Notes: generated by a model not told the origin, from the letters alone. A stretch of 64,000 nucleotides of DNA from Macrostomum hystrix (GCA_950097015.1 CATNEN010000003.1:1364001-1428000), one strand, 5' to 3'. Positions 31,759 to 42,828 are shown, numbered from the stretch's first letter. Numbers and translations are program-made.

Positions 31759-34700
31759 ATGCGTCAAAGACGGTTGCAGCTGCTGCTGCTGACAATCATT
31801 ATTTTGATGTTACCATCAAGCTCCCGAACCAGCTGCTCACAACACCCAGGTGAGGCACAAATTTAGTCGAGGAAGTAATTAATCAAGCCACAAGATTTTG
31901 CCAATGAGCCTCCCTCAAAAAATCATGCAGCTATGAAACAGCTGAGCCAATTGGACATTGTGCGCACCTGGCAGCCGGACGGTGACTGCCAGCGGTGGCA
32001 GAATGGGTGGTCGAAGACAAACCGATTCCCAGCTGCTGTGCGGTCCGGGCCTCGGTGGCTTGTGATGCAGCTGAGGCAGCCGATGGTGCTGGATCGGGTG
32101 AGCGTGCGAGGCTGGGGTGAGTGACGCCGACCTTCATTTGTTCTCATGACCGATGCTGAGACAGTCAGTCTGAGACAGTCAGTCTGAGACAGTCAGTCTG
32201 AGACAGTCAGTCTGAGACAGTCAGTCTGAGACAGTCAGTCTGAGACAGTCAGTCTGAGACAGTCAGTTTGAGACAGTCAGTTTGAGACAGTCAGTCTGAG
32301 ACAGTCAGTCTGAGACAGTCAGTGTGAGACAGTCAGTCTGAGACAGTCAGTCTGAGACAGTCAGTCTGAGACAGTCAGTCTGAGACAGTCAGTCTGAGAC
32401 AGTCAGTTTGAGACAGTCAGTTTGAGACAGTCAGTCTGAGACAGTCAGTCTGAGACAGTCAGTCTGAGACAGTCAGTCTGAGACAGTCAGTCTGAGACAG
32501 TCAGTCTGAGACAGTCAGTCTGAGACAGTCAGTCTGAGACAGTCAGTCTGTCAGCATGGCACTCGTGTTGCAGATGGCCAGTGGCAGGCAGCAGGTGCGG
32601 GCGGCTCGCTCGTGTCGTCGCTCGGAGCCGCGAGCCTCCCGCTGGAGCTGCAGCTGGAGGATCCGTGCCGCGCCAGCTGGGAGGCCTTCGGCAGCAGTGA
32701 CCGCTGGAGGCAGCTCGGTGAAGTCAAGAACGAAACAAAAAAAGTATGAAGCACACAAGTCTTAGCAGATGGGTCATTTCCCTTCGTTTTGCAGTTTATC
32801 CTAATTTTCAACTTCTGGCACCCTTCGCACCTCAGCCATTTAGCTACGTTTTGCTCAGCGCAAGAAACGGGTCCATGGACTGGTCTGGCATCAATTTAAC
32901 AGGTCGTTGTCATTACTATCACTCAGCTTTGTCTTTAAGACATCATCTGCATGGAGCATTGCTCATAAAGGCTGTCAATATTGGAATGATTTCAGGCCGC
33001 TCCGCACCGCTGAGCCTGGCAGTGAGAAATGACTCAATATCAGGCTGTCCTTACACTGACCTGTCAGCATTGAAGGATGGAGCCGGCGTCTGCTTCTCGG
33101 TGACGAGTTGCCGGAGCGGACGGGTCAGGTGCGCCTTCACTCTGAGGAACGGTTCATCAGTGCCAGTGCAGCAGGTAGGCCAGTCTCAAACTCGATTCCT
33201 GAGGCGCCTCCTGCAGCTAAAATTCCCCTCCCCTGCAGCTGAGTCCGAGTGGAACTCTGCCCGCTGACTTTCAATTCACCGCCAACTTCGGCCTTCACGG
33301 AGCAACTCTGAGCTGCGAGCTGGCGGACTCACCTGCTCTGAGCACTGAGAGAACAATAGGCATTGTTGGTGAGAGCAGCTGATGGTCTGTGACTGTGAGC
33401 ACTGAGAGAACAATAGGCATTGTTGGTGAGAGCAGCTGATGGTCTGTGACTGTGAGCACTGAGAGAACAATAGGCATTGTTGGTGAGAGCAGCTGATGGT
33501 CCGTGACTGTGAGCACTGAGAGAACAATAGGCATTGTTGGTGAGAGCAGCTGATGGTCTGTGACTGTGAGCACTGAGAGAACAATAGGCATTGTTGGTGA
33601 GAGCAGCTGATGGTCTGTGACTGTGAGCACTGAGAGAACAATAGGCTGAGAACAATGTCGGTGAGATTGAGCACACAAAAATCCGAAAATGATTTCACCA
33701 GCAAAAAGATGTCCCCTTTAACATTAATCAACAATTTCAGTAAACCCGATGAGAACTAGCCTATCGGTGTCTCCAGTGTGGGTGTCAGGCCGCACTGTGT
33801 CGGTGAGTTTCACCTCGTTTCTCGGCTACCCAGCTCAGCTGCACCAATGCCGCATCTTTTCTGGCAATTCCACCTGGAATTTGGAAATCAATTCTGTGAG
33901 TTTGCATTCGTGAGTAGAAACTGACATTTGGGGCACCAGTTGGTCCAGAAACTGAAAGTTTAAGTCGAACTGCATGCACTAAAATCAACTAATTTTAGAC
34001 TCAAATATTTGTGACGGCAAACAGCCATAATAAAACTGTTGCGACACAAAAATCACAGCTCACATTCACCGTCTCTGCTGCTATGCAGAATGGCACCTTG
34101 AATTGCGGCACCAGATTGAGGAATCGAATTGGCACCGATTCAAATGTTGCATTGCGCGGTGAAGTATTTAACATTTCAGCAGTGAGTGGTGAGTAAATTC
34201 ATGCCGAGCCTCATTTCAGCAGTCTTCAGCTATTAAGTAGTGTTCTGAGCAGTGTTCTGAGCAGTGTTCTGAGCTGTGTTCTGAGCAGTGTTCTGAGCTG
34301 TGTTCTGAGCAGTGTTCTAAGCAGTGTCCTGAGCAGTGTTTTGAGCAGTGTCCTGAGCAGTGTTCTAAGCAGTGTCCTGAGCAGTGTTCTGAGCAGTGTC
34401 CTGAGCAGTGTTTTTTGCAGTGTCCTAAGCAGTGTTCTAAGCAGTGTTCTGAGCAGTGTTCTAAGCAGTGTTCTGAGCAGTGTCCCGAGCAATGTCCTAA
34501 GCAGTGTTCTAAGTAGTGTCCTGAGCTGTGTCCTGAGCAGTGTTCTGAGTAGTGTCCTGAGCAGTGTCCTGAGCAGTGTTCTGAGCAGTGTTCTAAGCAG
34601 TGTCCTAAGCAGTGTTTTGAGCAGTGTTCTAAGTAGTGTCCTGAGCAGTGTTCTGAGCAGTGTTCTGAGCAGTAATTCCACATCCGAATTCCAGAACCCT

Positions 34701-35594
34701 GCCAGACCAACATCAGCCTGAGTGAATCTCACCTGGTCCGAGTGTCGTCTCTTAGGTGCAGCTACTGGAACGTCAGTCACAGCTGCTGGCTTCGATCGAC
34801 TGGACAAGAAAACTTCACGCACCTGAAACTTTTGAGCGTGAGTTCCAACCGACACTGCTGAGCCTTAGGATGAAAGCTCAATGCGTTTCCCTGCCATTGC
34901 AGCAGGACGGCTTCAACAGCACTCACCGGCTGAGGGTCCCAGAAGATATAGACCAGCAGGACTGGCTGGTGAAGTGCAGTGTCAACCAGTCCGGCCTGCT
35001 GTACCCGGATGTGAAGGCTCGAGTTCCCCCTCACGGAAAGTCTCGTGAGTCTCGTAAGTCTCGGAAAATTTATAAAAATATTGAGACCTATTTTTCGACC
35101 CCTTTTTCTACATTACTTTCGCTAAAACGAAGACTGTAAGACCCAGAATCATTGAAAGTCAATGAGTAACAATCAGAATCGCAGCTGTCACTGAGAACCA
35201 ATCAGAATCGCAGCTGTCACTGAGAACCAATCAGAATCGCAGCTGTCACTGAGAACCAATCAGAATCGCAGCTGTCACTGAGAACTAACTGGAATCACTG
35301 ACAATCACTGAGAAACAAAAGTAAACAATGGTGACCTCTTTTTTATTTTTAGATCTAAATCTAAATCGCCAGTTGTTGATGCTGCTAATACTTTTATCGC
35401 TAAATCTCATCTGCGTCGCCATTGTGATTTTTATGTGCGTTACGACTCGAAGATGCTGCAAGTTTGAGAGAGACGCTGCAGAGAGACAGGCAAATTTTAA
35501 TAACCAAGCAGCTTTTAATGGGACTGTGCTCGCAGTTCAGGTAATGCAGGTACAAATATCTGATTTTGCTTTTTTAACAGAACTCACTTTATGA
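31759..35594 (+). CDS. Gene B: paralogue of receptor gene A
   Basis: Exon 1 (31759-31849) encodes a signal peptide (LQLLLLTIIILMLP). Exons 2 (31931-32116) and 3 (32547-32717) are almost identical to those of gene A (VRTWQPDGDCQRWQN, DPCRASWEAFGSSDRW). Exon 4 starts at 32795 (VYPNFQLLAPFAPQP). Later exons (about 33240-33391, 33741-33898, 33998-34190, 34695-34830, 34905-35044) encode two-cysteine modules; CSYWNVSHSCW and CSVNQSGLLYPD match gene A. A membrane helix is at 35353-35450 (LLMLLILLSLNLICVAIVIFM), followed by a basic tail. The 3' end is uncertain: reading through the donor at 35540 stops at 35594, while a further exon near 35698-35860 is possible. Introns and exon ends carry four different tandem repeats. 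Confidence 0.75.
32155..32546 (+). repeat. 14-bp minisatellite in gene B intron 2
   Basis: About 28 copies of GAGACAGTCAGTCT, with a GTTTGAGACAGT variant. Same intron and same position as in gene A, and it again supplies the acceptor of exon 3. Confidence 0.95.
33345..33650 (+). repeat. 57-bp tandem duplication of an exon end with its splice donor
   Basis: Five copies of a unit that begins GAGCACTGAGAGAACAATAG and includes GGCATTGTTGGTGAGAGC. The first copy is the 3' end of a gene B exon (LSTERTIGIVG, then GTGAG). Each copy therefore carries a donor site and a short exon-like piece. Confidence 0.9.
34235..34672 (+). repeat. 12-bp minisatellite in gene B intron
   Basis: About 36 copies of TGTTCTGAGCAG and TGTCCTGAGCAG. 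It produces long false ORFs on both strands. Confidence 0.95.
35165..35290 (+). repeat. 29-bp tandem repeat
   Basis: About four copies of a unit with AATCAGAATCGCAGCTGTC and ACTGAGAACC, in the intron before the membrane exon of gene B. Confidence 0.85.
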
Positions 35595-35974
35595 GCACAC
35601 AATTTTTTGCACAACTAAATGATTGTTTACTTTACAATTCAAATAATGACTCAAATTGCTGTCTTTTTCTCAATACACACTGTAACACAATTTCAAGGTA
35701 AGCGAGCTCTCGGTTGTCAGCAGAAAGACGACACAATTTCGACACAGATTCTTGTCCGAGACCTTGTGTCAGGGCGAATCCATTGGTTCAAAGCGAAAAA
35801 GCGAACAATTTAATAAATCCAAAATAGAAAAAAAATCATAGCCGACACGGTTACATAATGAAACTTTGTTAGAAGAAAAATTATGCCTATATTGGTGGTT
35901 TTAGCCACCAGACCCCCTTGATGAGAATCGTTGAATATCTTGACGATGCCGATGTTTTGTAATTCTGGATTTTG

Positions 35975-37355
35975 TGTCATCGTGCTACAAAATAGTCAGT
36001 CAGCGTCACAGTTCGTCCTTGGCCTCTGCGCTTCCGCTTTTTCGGCTGGTGCAGGAGGACAAGGGCCAAAGGGACTTGGTCGCCGCGGCCATGACTCCGC
36101 AGGCAGTGGCCCAGCGGCATTTGGCGGCGCCGGCGAAGGGTGACACTCAGGTCAGGAACGCCGGCGCGGGCCATCAGGTCTCTGGACGGCAACGTCTCGG
36201 GGTAGTGCAAGCCCAGGGCGTAGCGCAGCAGGGACCTGTAGAGTCCAGGTCCAGGTCTCCCTCTCGTGTGTCGGTCATCGGCACCCCTTCCCGTACAGTA
36301 GGATCGGCTCCATGGCTGCGCGGAAGAGGCGCACCTTCAGGCCGTCCCTCGCAGCTCAATTGAAGACGTTCCTGAGCAGGCGCGCGCGGCTCGCCAGGCC
36401 TGATTCTTTCTGTCAGAGACGATGGAGTCCAGGCTCCAGAGGGTACCGGAAGTCTTCACAGATTACCATTTGGTAGCGCAAGTGCCGGGTCGGTATCAGT
36501 GCAGCAGTTCTCGCGCCTTGACCATCAGCCTCACCCGGGCGCCCTCCTCACAGAGGCGGGAAAGTGCGCGTTGGGCAGCACCTGGATCACGACAGAGGAG
36601 CACGATGTCGTCGGCATACGCAAGAGCAGGCAGCGGAACGGCAGGGTTTCGGGAGCTTCGGCGTGGAGCCAGCATATAGCTGTCGTTCTCTTGAAGGCAG
36701 CGGTGCAGCACATAATCAACGACCATGATGAAGAGCAGGGGAGCCAGCGTGTGGCCCTGGAGGACGCCGGAGTTTGTGCTGAACTTCTCGGTCGGACGGT
36801 CGCTCGTCGGAACAAACGCCCTGGAATCGCTGTACAGAACCATCACCGCAGCTACCAGTGCATATGGGGACGCCATAGTGCCATAGTATGAGAGCAACCA
36901 CGCGATCGCGATTCGACACCGAGTCGAACGCCTTGCGGAAATCCGCGGAGACAGGCTTCGATGACGGAATGAATCGTTGCAACCTGCTCTGTGGTGGACC
37001 TGCCCAGTCGGAAACCGCTCTGGAGACTCAGCAGCATCGGGTTGAGGCCGGGCAGGACCCGCTTGCGGAGAGCTGCATTCAGCAGCTTCGTCATGGTGCA
37101 CTTCAGCGCGATGCCACACTTGTTTTCTAAGCTGGTGGAGGCCCCCTTTGGGCTCGAAACGATTTTGGAGGTGCGCCATTGTTGTGGAGCGCAAGCTGCC
37201 ACGTCGCCTCCAAGACTACAGTGTCTGTTCAACTGGCAGGTGATGGCTAGGGTTAACTCTGACATCTTCAAGACCCTGGGGGGAATAGAATCCACCCCAG
37301 AGGCGGCATCTTTGCTCATGGTGTTGGCAAAAAAAGTGAAAAGTTTCTTCATAAA
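35975..37355 (-). pseudogene. LINE reverse transcriptase, frameshifted
   Basis: Read on the minus strand from 37355: SGVDSIPPRVLKM, PQQWRTSKIVSSPKGAST, NKCGIALKCTMTKLLNAAL, LQSGFRLGRSTTEQV, then in another frame SGVLQGHTLAPLLFIMVVDY and ALAYADDIVLLCRDPG (catalytic YADD), and later RRRQMPLGHCLRSHGRG. This is the order of a non-LTR reverse transcriptase. At least three frames are used, so it is dead. No endonuclease domain is seen. It lies between gene B and the Ngaro element. Confidence 0.85.
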
Positions 37356-38085
37356 ATTTTAATTCGTGAAAATCAGCCCTAAATAATTTTTCCAAGAAAC
37401 GAAGCGTCCAGACCTTCTTGTTGCTACACTCGTGCTTGATTCTGATGATTCCCATGGTCGGGCCCATTTCTTCTGTAGATAATACATCGTACACTGGTGC
37501 ACCGAAAATTTGCCGTTAATATTCTGGCCAAGTAACATTTTGGCGCCAAGTCGGATTCCATGTCGAAAATTGAGACCGCCCCTCACTAACTCCTCAGCCG
37601 ATCCGCAGTTTCCGCGAACACTTTCTGCTAGGGGAAGATAACCTAAGCCAAGGCAGCAGCGCCTACAACTATCCCTACGATTATGTCTGCGACTACGTCT
37701 ACGAAACTGTCTAGAAGCCGGGCCAATGTCAAAGAATCAAGGGAGATCAGGCGATTTGAGAATATATTGTACTGCAACTTGCCTGAGCCTAGCTTAGACG
37801 GTTTGACAAGATTGCCGGACGACTTGTGTCGCAAATTAATATTGTCAGAGACAACTTTCAATATTTATTAAACACTAAAAGCAGAAAATCATTATTAATT
37901 AGATTTCATTTTCTTTGTCCCTCCGGTCCTTGTCCTTTCTATTTATCGATCCGTTAATACACTCCCAGACGTTAGTCAGGTGCCTCATTGGCACATGTGT
38001 GACAATTAAATATATTTTTTGTAGTCTTGCTTACATTGACCGTAGACTACTCAGTTTTTGTAGAAACTCAGCTATTTGTAAACAG

Positions 38086-38290
38086 GGGGTTGTAGCCTCG
38101 TGGTTAGGGCGTCGGACGCAAGACTTAAAAATCCCTGTCTCATCTCTCTCCTGTCTCATCTCTCTCCTGTCTCATATCTCCACTTTCTCACGTCTCTCGT
38201 GTCATCTCTGCCCAGTATTATCTCTCCCCTGTCTCATCTTTTCTCTCATTTCTGAGACATTTCATTTCTGTCTGATCTCTCTACCTGTAC
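38086..38290 (+). mobile_element. SINE-2 head joined to CTGTCTCATCTCTC repeat
   Basis: GTAGCCTCGTGGTTAGGGCG resembles a tRNA A-box head as in the SINE at 48697. It runs into degenerate CTGTCTCATCTCTCTC repeats. No B box is seen. Confidence 0.55.
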
Positions 38291-38393
38291 GGTCGCACAG
38301 TTTCTGTGCCACGAAGCGCTTGACTTAAAAGTTGCTTTCCGAACACTGCATCTGTGTTTAGCAGTTATTTACAATAAAAATGACAGCTCATTC

Positions 38394-38532
38394 GTGTCCA
38401 ATCGGTGTTCGCTGATTGGTTGTAAACACCCACCCCAGACACCCACCCCTCCGCCTTGTGCTGGGTCGTATTTCAGCCGGCGCCCGCGTGCTGCCCAGCC
38501 TTGTCTCTTCGCGCTGCGTGGTGTGAAATTTT
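38394..38532 (+). repeat. Split direct repeat A1
   Basis: Begins GTGTCCAATCGGTGTTCGC and ends GTGTGAAATTTT. Matches 42690-42828. Confidence 0.95.
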
Positions 38533-38545
38533 CTCTCTTACTGCA

Positions 38546-39622
38546 ATGGCTGAGCTTCCAATTGACCGGCTTACGGCTCGCCAGTTAAGAGACCGCCTGA
38601 TTCAACTTGGCCTGCCTAGCAGCGGTCGCAAGCGTGAACTGCAAGTCAGACTGGAACAATCTAGTTTAGCCAGCCGAACCACACGCCGTGTGCAGCAAAG
38701 GTCAACCGCATCGGCCCAAGTCGAGGACGACGGCAGCACCTGCAGCGAAGAGGACGGCGAGGCGAACCCGGACCGGGCGAGTGATCTGGGAGGCGGCGAC
38801 GACCTGGACCAGAGGATAGCCCGACAAGAGAAGCTGCTCCGCCTGAGAACGCTTCAGCGCCAAACAGCGGAGATCGAAGCCGAGCTTGGAAAGGACGGCC
38901 AGCGCAGTCAGAGTGGTAAGTCGACTAGCCCGATGCTGCTTAACCAAACCCTCAGTGCCCACGAGCCGGAGCAGCATCTGCCAGTGCCGGACTGGGAACT
39001 GCCAGGCAGCTACACCAAGCCCGCTGTCACCTCGAGGCCTCTGCTGGTGAGAGACTTCATCGATCGTGACTTCGAGGAGCCTGCGCCCCAATCAGCGAAG
39101 ACTAGAGCCCGAACTGAGAACATCACGGCCGGCCAGTGGGTCGCAGGCAGCGGCCGCATCCTGCTGAGACTGCTTGACGACGGTGCCCTAGTCACAACGA
39201 GAAACGGCACAATGGATTTGAGTGAGCTGAAAGCCTATGTGCGGTATTGCGTGCAGTTCGGCGAGTTTATGCATCAGGGCTTCAGCCAGGCCGCCCTCAA
39301 CGACTACGACGAAGACTTCAGGATCATGCAGCACCAGACCAGCGGCAGCTGGGAACGGGAGTCGTTGCAGCTGCTGTCCAAGCACATTCTGGCGCCTAAA
39401 TCCAATCCTGCTGGCAGTTCGACCTATTCGCGGCCTGGTTTTAAGTTCAGCAAAATGAGAAACCAGACAAGCGGCTTGGTCGGCCCAACCGACGCTGAAG
39501 GTCGGGAGCTGTGCGTCAAATTCAACCGAAACAGCTGCCACAGACGCGACTGCAAGTTCAGACACGCGTGCTCTGTCTGCTACGCGGCACACCCGCGCCA
39601 GCTCTGCACGTCAAAAAACTAG
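38546..39622 (+). CDS. Ngaro-type ORF1, Gag-like with SAP-like and zinc-knuckle regions
   Basis: The ATG at 38546 follows the A1 repeat closely. The N-terminus (LTARQLRDRLIQLGLPSSG then RKRELQVRL) fits a SAP DNA-binding helix pair. The middle is acidic, then structured (FIDRDFEEPAP, DLSELKAYVRYCVQFGEFM). The C-terminus has a Cys/His cluster, CVKFNRNSCHRRDCKFRHAC then CYAAHP, of the kind seen at the end of Gag in DIRS-order elements. It overlaps the RT ORF in another frame, so the two may be linked by frameshifting or re-initiation. The function as particle protein is inferred from family. Confidence 0.82.
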   Translation: MAELPIDRLTARQLRDRLIQLGLPSSGRKRELQVRLEQSSLASRTTRRVQQRSTASAQVEDDGSTCSEEDGEANPDRASDLGGGDDLDQRIARQEKLLRLRTLQRQTAEIEAELGKDGQRSQSGKSTSPMLLNQTLSAHEPEQHLPVPDWELPGSYTKPAVTSRPLLVRDFIDRDFEEPAPQSAKTRARTENITAGQWVAGSGRILLRLLDDGALVTTRNGTMDLSELKAYVRYCVQFGEFMHQGFSQAALNDYDEDFRIMQHQTSGSWERESLQLLSKHILAPKSNPAGSSTYSRPGFKFSKMRNQTSGLVGPTDAEGRELCVKFNRNSCHRRDCKFRHACSVCYAAHPRQLCTSKN

Positions 39623-41955
39623 ATTGCGGCCGGCCGGGGGACTTGATCGACGGCCCCACTGCACCGGCCGATTCTGACAAGGTCGATCACCCGCTCCCCC
39701 CTGGCCGGCCTCAAGCTAAGCCCATCGAGTCTGTTGCCTTCTCCTCTGACCTTATCAGCGCCGCCTGGGATGCCGAGCTGCTCGGCGATCCCGATCGTGA
39801 CTTCCTGCTGAACGGTGTTCGCAACGGCTTCCGACTCACCTGCCCCAGTGCCCCTGACAATCAGCCTAATAGCACTTGCTCTCAGAACTACTTCTCCGCT
39901 GACAGTAATCGGCAACTGGTCGAGCAGCAGGTGCGGGAAGAAGTGGCCAACGGCCGTTATGTGAAAGTCAGCAACAAGCCGGACGTCGTCAGCGCCCTCG
40001 GTGCCATCCCGAAAGGGAACAACAAGATCCGGCTGATCCACGACTGCTCGCAACCTCCGGACCTCTCGCTGAACAGCCGTTTCTCCTCTGACTACCAGAT
40101 CAAGTTTGAGACTGTCAGCCAGTTCACTGCCAAGCTGCAGCCGGGTTGGTTCATGGCGAAGGTCGACCTGGCCAATGCTTACCGCAGTGTCGGAATCAGT
40201 CCCCACGACTTCCGCTACACTGGTCTACAGTGGAAGTTCAGCGATCAACCGGGCCCGATGTACCTGTGCGACACGCGCCTGCCATTCGGCGCGGCAGCTT
40301 CAGTGGAAGTCTTCCACCGCCTCAGCCAGTCCATCAAGCGCATGATGCAGCGACGCGGCTTCAGCAACATCGGGAGTTACCTCGACGACTTTGCTGTGGC
40401 GGCAGAAACCGAGATCACCTGCCAGCAAGCTCTGGACACTCTGCTTCATCTGCTGCGGCGTCTAGGCTTCTCCATCAACTGGAGCAAAGTAGCTCCACCG
40501 TGCACTAGGCTGGTGTACCTGGGCGTCATGATTGACACCAACAGCGGCCTGCTAGAGCTCCCAAAGGACAAGCTCGAGGCCACGAAAGCGCAGCTGCAAT
40601 CCGCACTCTCGCACAAGCGCATCACCAAGCGCCAGCTCCAATCTCTCTGTGGCCGCATTAACTGGGTTTGCCAGGTCGTCCGTATCGGGAGGTGTTTCCT
40701 GAGGCCGCTCCTGCTGGAACTCAATAAGCTAAAGCAGCACTGCCACAAACTGCGCATGCACAACGACCTCCGCGAGACCATCCTCTGGTGGGTTGCCTGC
40801 CTGGCCAAGACCCCCAGCTGCCGCATTTGGAGGACCGCCGGGCCAGCCTGGGCAATCGAGTCGGACGCATCCAATTGGGGAGGCTGTGGCATCATCCGCG
40901 GCCCAGGCGTCACTAACTGGCTCATCATCGACTGGCAACGTGATAGCCAGGAGCTCGAAACTCTGCACATCAATTTTAAGGAGAGCCTCGCGCCCGTGTT
41001 CACGGCTCTGCACTTTCAACAACAGCTGCAACCAGGAAGCAACCTGGTGATCTACTCGGACAGCACGGCCGCTGTCGGCGCCATCAACAAAGGCTCCTCG
41101 CCGAACCCGATTGTCAACACAGCCCTGCAGCAGCTCGCGCTTCTCGCCGCTCACCACGATCTCGTTATCCAAGCCTTCCACGTGCCTGGGACGTTCCAGA
41201 TCTTTGCGGACAGCGGCAGTCGCGCAGATGACATCAGCGAGCTGGCAAATTTTCTGCTCCGGCTCTACGGCACAGTGGACATTAAAACTGACAACCTTCA
41301 TGAGCACACCCTTTCGTCCGCCTCCCGCCAATTCCTTTCTTTGCAGATCGCTCGCCTACGGTCCCGGGTTCGCACCTCAGCCGCCGCTACCAAGAGCTCT
41401 GCAGCCTGGCCTTCGCAGGCACCACAGCGCGCTCCTACCGCTGCCAAATTGCCTCCTGGCAACGCTTCTGTAAGCGAACGCGCATCGACAGCACCAGACC
41501 GTCAGCACAGCAGATCGCGCACTACGTCATCGTGCTGGCTGACCGCCTCACATCGCATGCCAGCATCGGTGCATACCTTAACGCCGCCGACCTGTACTGC
41601 AAGCTGCAGACTGGCCGCGGCCTCCCAAGCGACCCTCGCATCGACCTGCTCCTCTGCGGCGTGCGACGCAAGCTGGCCAAGCCACCCGCGCGCAAGGCTC
41701 CAATCAAGCCAAACCACCTGCTCAAACTGCGGGGAGTACTGCAGCTGCATATTCCGGAGGACGCAGCCTTCTGGGCGGCTGTACTGGTCGGATTCTGGGG
41801 CCTGCTGCGGCGCGCAAACCTGTGTTGCCCGACCCCAATGCCGCCACCGGGAGAGGCCATCATCGTTGAAGACCTACGGCTGGGCTCGGACCTGGCAATC
41901 CTGCATGTCCGCAAGTCCAAGACCAACCAGTTCCGCGAGCGAGTGCACCGCGTAG
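39511..41955 (+). CDS. Ngaro-type reverse transcriptase-RNase H
   Basis: Open for 814 codons. RT motifs: IRLIHDCSQPPDLSLNSRF, WFMAKVDLANAYRSV, LPFGAAASVEVFHRLSQ, and the catalytic YLDDFAVAAE. RNase H motifs: WAIESDASNWGGCGI, NFKESLAPVF, VIYSDSTAAVGAINKG, FADSGSRADD. Real coding probably ends near 41350; after that the frame is a serine- and alanine-rich shadow of the recombinase ORF. The start is not certain because the frame is already open inside ORF1. The protein copies the element RNA into DNA; members of this order then circularise and integrate by recombinase. Confidence 0.9.
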   Translation: MRQIQPKQLPQTRLQVQTRVLCLLRGTPAPALHVKKLDCGRPGDLIDGPTAPADSDKVDHPLPPGRPQAKPIESVAFSSDLISAAWDAELLGDPDRDFLLNGVRNGFRLTCPSAPDNQPNSTCSQNYFSADSNRQLVEQQVREEVANGRYVKVSNKPDVVSALGAIPKGNNKIRLIHDCSQPPDLSLNSRFSSDYQIKFETVSQFTAKLQPGWFMAKVDLANAYRSVGISPHDFRYTGLQWKFSDQPGPMYLCDTRLPFGAAASVEVFHRLSQSIKRMMQRRGFSNIGSYLDDFAVAAETEITCQQALDTLLHLLRRLGFSINWSKVAPPCTRLVYLGVMIDTNSGLLELPKDKLEATKAQLQSALSHKRITKRQLQSLCGRINWVCQVVRIGRCFLRPLLLELNKLKQHCHKLRMHNDLRETILWWVACLAKTPSCRIWRTAGPAWAIESDASNWGGCGIIRGPGVTNWLIIDWQRDSQELETLHINFKESLAPVFTALHFQQQLQPGSNLVIYSDSTAAVGAINKGSSPNPIVNTALQQLALLAAHHDLVIQAFHVPGTFQIFADSGSRADDISELANFLLRLYGTVDIKTDNLHEHTLSSASRQFLSLQIARLRSRVRTSAAATKSSAAWPSQAPQRAPTAAKLPPGNASVSERASTAPDRQHSRSRTTSSCWLTASHRMPASVHTLTPPTCTASCRLAAASQATLASTCSSAACDASWPSHPRARLQSSQTTCSNCGEYCSCIFRRTQPSGRLYWSDSGACCGAQTCVARPQCRHRERPSSLKTYGWARTWQSCMSASPRPTSSASECTA

Positions 41956-42341
41956 TCCTGCCACGCCTTCGACGCGAGGCGCAGCACCCGCTCTGTCCGG
42001 TGGCAGCGCTGCGACACCACCTGCACGCCAACCAGCCCGTCCCTGCTTCAGCCCATCTCTTCGCTTTCCGCCATTGCGGTGGTCTCGTGCCAATGACCGC
42101 CACCCGGTTCTACCGCCTGTTTCGCCGCGCAGTCAACCTCGCCGGCCTGGGAGGTCTATCGCTCTCGCCACACAGCCTTCGTCGCGGTGGTGCCTCCCTA
42201 GCCTTTCGGGAAGGCATCCCGCTGCCCGTCGTCAAGGCGCTGGGAGACTGGCGGAGCTCGGCGGTGGAGGCGTACCTTGGGTTGGAGTCGGGCCTCGACC
42301 TGCAACTGGCCGCTGCTCAAAAGCTATCAGCGTGCGTTTGA
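41380..42341 (+). CDS. Ngaro-type tyrosine recombinase
   Basis: The frame runs from about 41380 (RYQELCSLAFAGTTARSYR) to 42341. Catalytic residues: GLLRRANL (first Arg), SPHSLRRGGAS (HxxR), KALGDWRSSAVEAYLGL (Trp and nucleophile Tyr). This is the DIRS-order recombinase pattern. It integrates the circular DNA without target duplication. It overlaps the 3' part of the RT frame. The start codon is unclear; no in-frame ATG is obvious before 41532. Confidence 0.88.
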
Positions 42342-42597
42342 CCCTTGGTGTGTCGCTGAAATATTCTTTGTGACCTCCTTCTTTGTACTCGCTGTGGACC
42401 AAGTGCTTCTGCCTTCTGTATTTTTGCTTTCGCGTTTAGTTGTCGTTTGCTATGCTCGCTGGTCTTGCTGTAACTTTTTTTACACTTTCAACCATTTTGT
42501 GTTTTATGTTTTAGCTCAGTTTTAAGTGCGTACCGGTGTCACCCTCTTTTGCTTTTCGTGTTGCGTGCCTCCCTCCTTCCTCTTCTTTTTTTGGGTT

Positions 42598-42828
42598 TGG
42601 GCCATAGACGGTGCCCTTCCCTCGTTCGCTCTCTGCTATGTCGCAACTGCTGTCTCTGTCTGCCTTCGTGTCTGGGAGTGTGGTGTTTAGTGTCCAATCG
42701 GTGTTCGCTGATTGGTTGTAAACACCCACCCCAGACACCCACCCCTCCGCCTTGTGCTGGGTCGTATTTCAGCCGGCGCCCGCGTGCTGCCCAGCCTTGT
42801 CTCTTCGCGCTGCGTGGTGTGAAATTTT
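42598..42828 (+). repeat. Ngaro repeats B1 (42598-42689) and A2 (42690-42828)
   Basis: Adjacent without a gap. B1 starts TGGGCCATAGACGGTGCCC and so contains the GTCTATGG octamer on the minus strand. Confidence 0.93.

Noticed and set aside
33276-33734. Long minus-strand ORFs with repeated LFSQCSQSQTISCSHQQC
   Set aside because: Shadow of the 57-bp tandem repeat in gene B on the opposite strand.
34216-34855. ORFs of 126-209 residues with LLRT or SVLS repeats
   Set aside because: Open frames through a 12-bp minisatellite; not genes.
36422-36891. Plus-strand ORFs over 36.4-37.4 kb
   Set aside because: Antisense shadows of the LINE fragment, whose YADD and GFR motifs are on the minus strand.
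41350-41955. C-terminal 200 residues of the RT ORF
   Set aside because: Low-complexity Ser/Ala/Arg translation overlapping the recombinase frame, which carries the conserved motifs.
38394-42828. LTR retrotransposon with 139-bp LTRs
   Set aside because: The second pair of repeats (B1, B2), the B1-A2 junction and the tyrosine recombinase show a split-repeat YR element instead.
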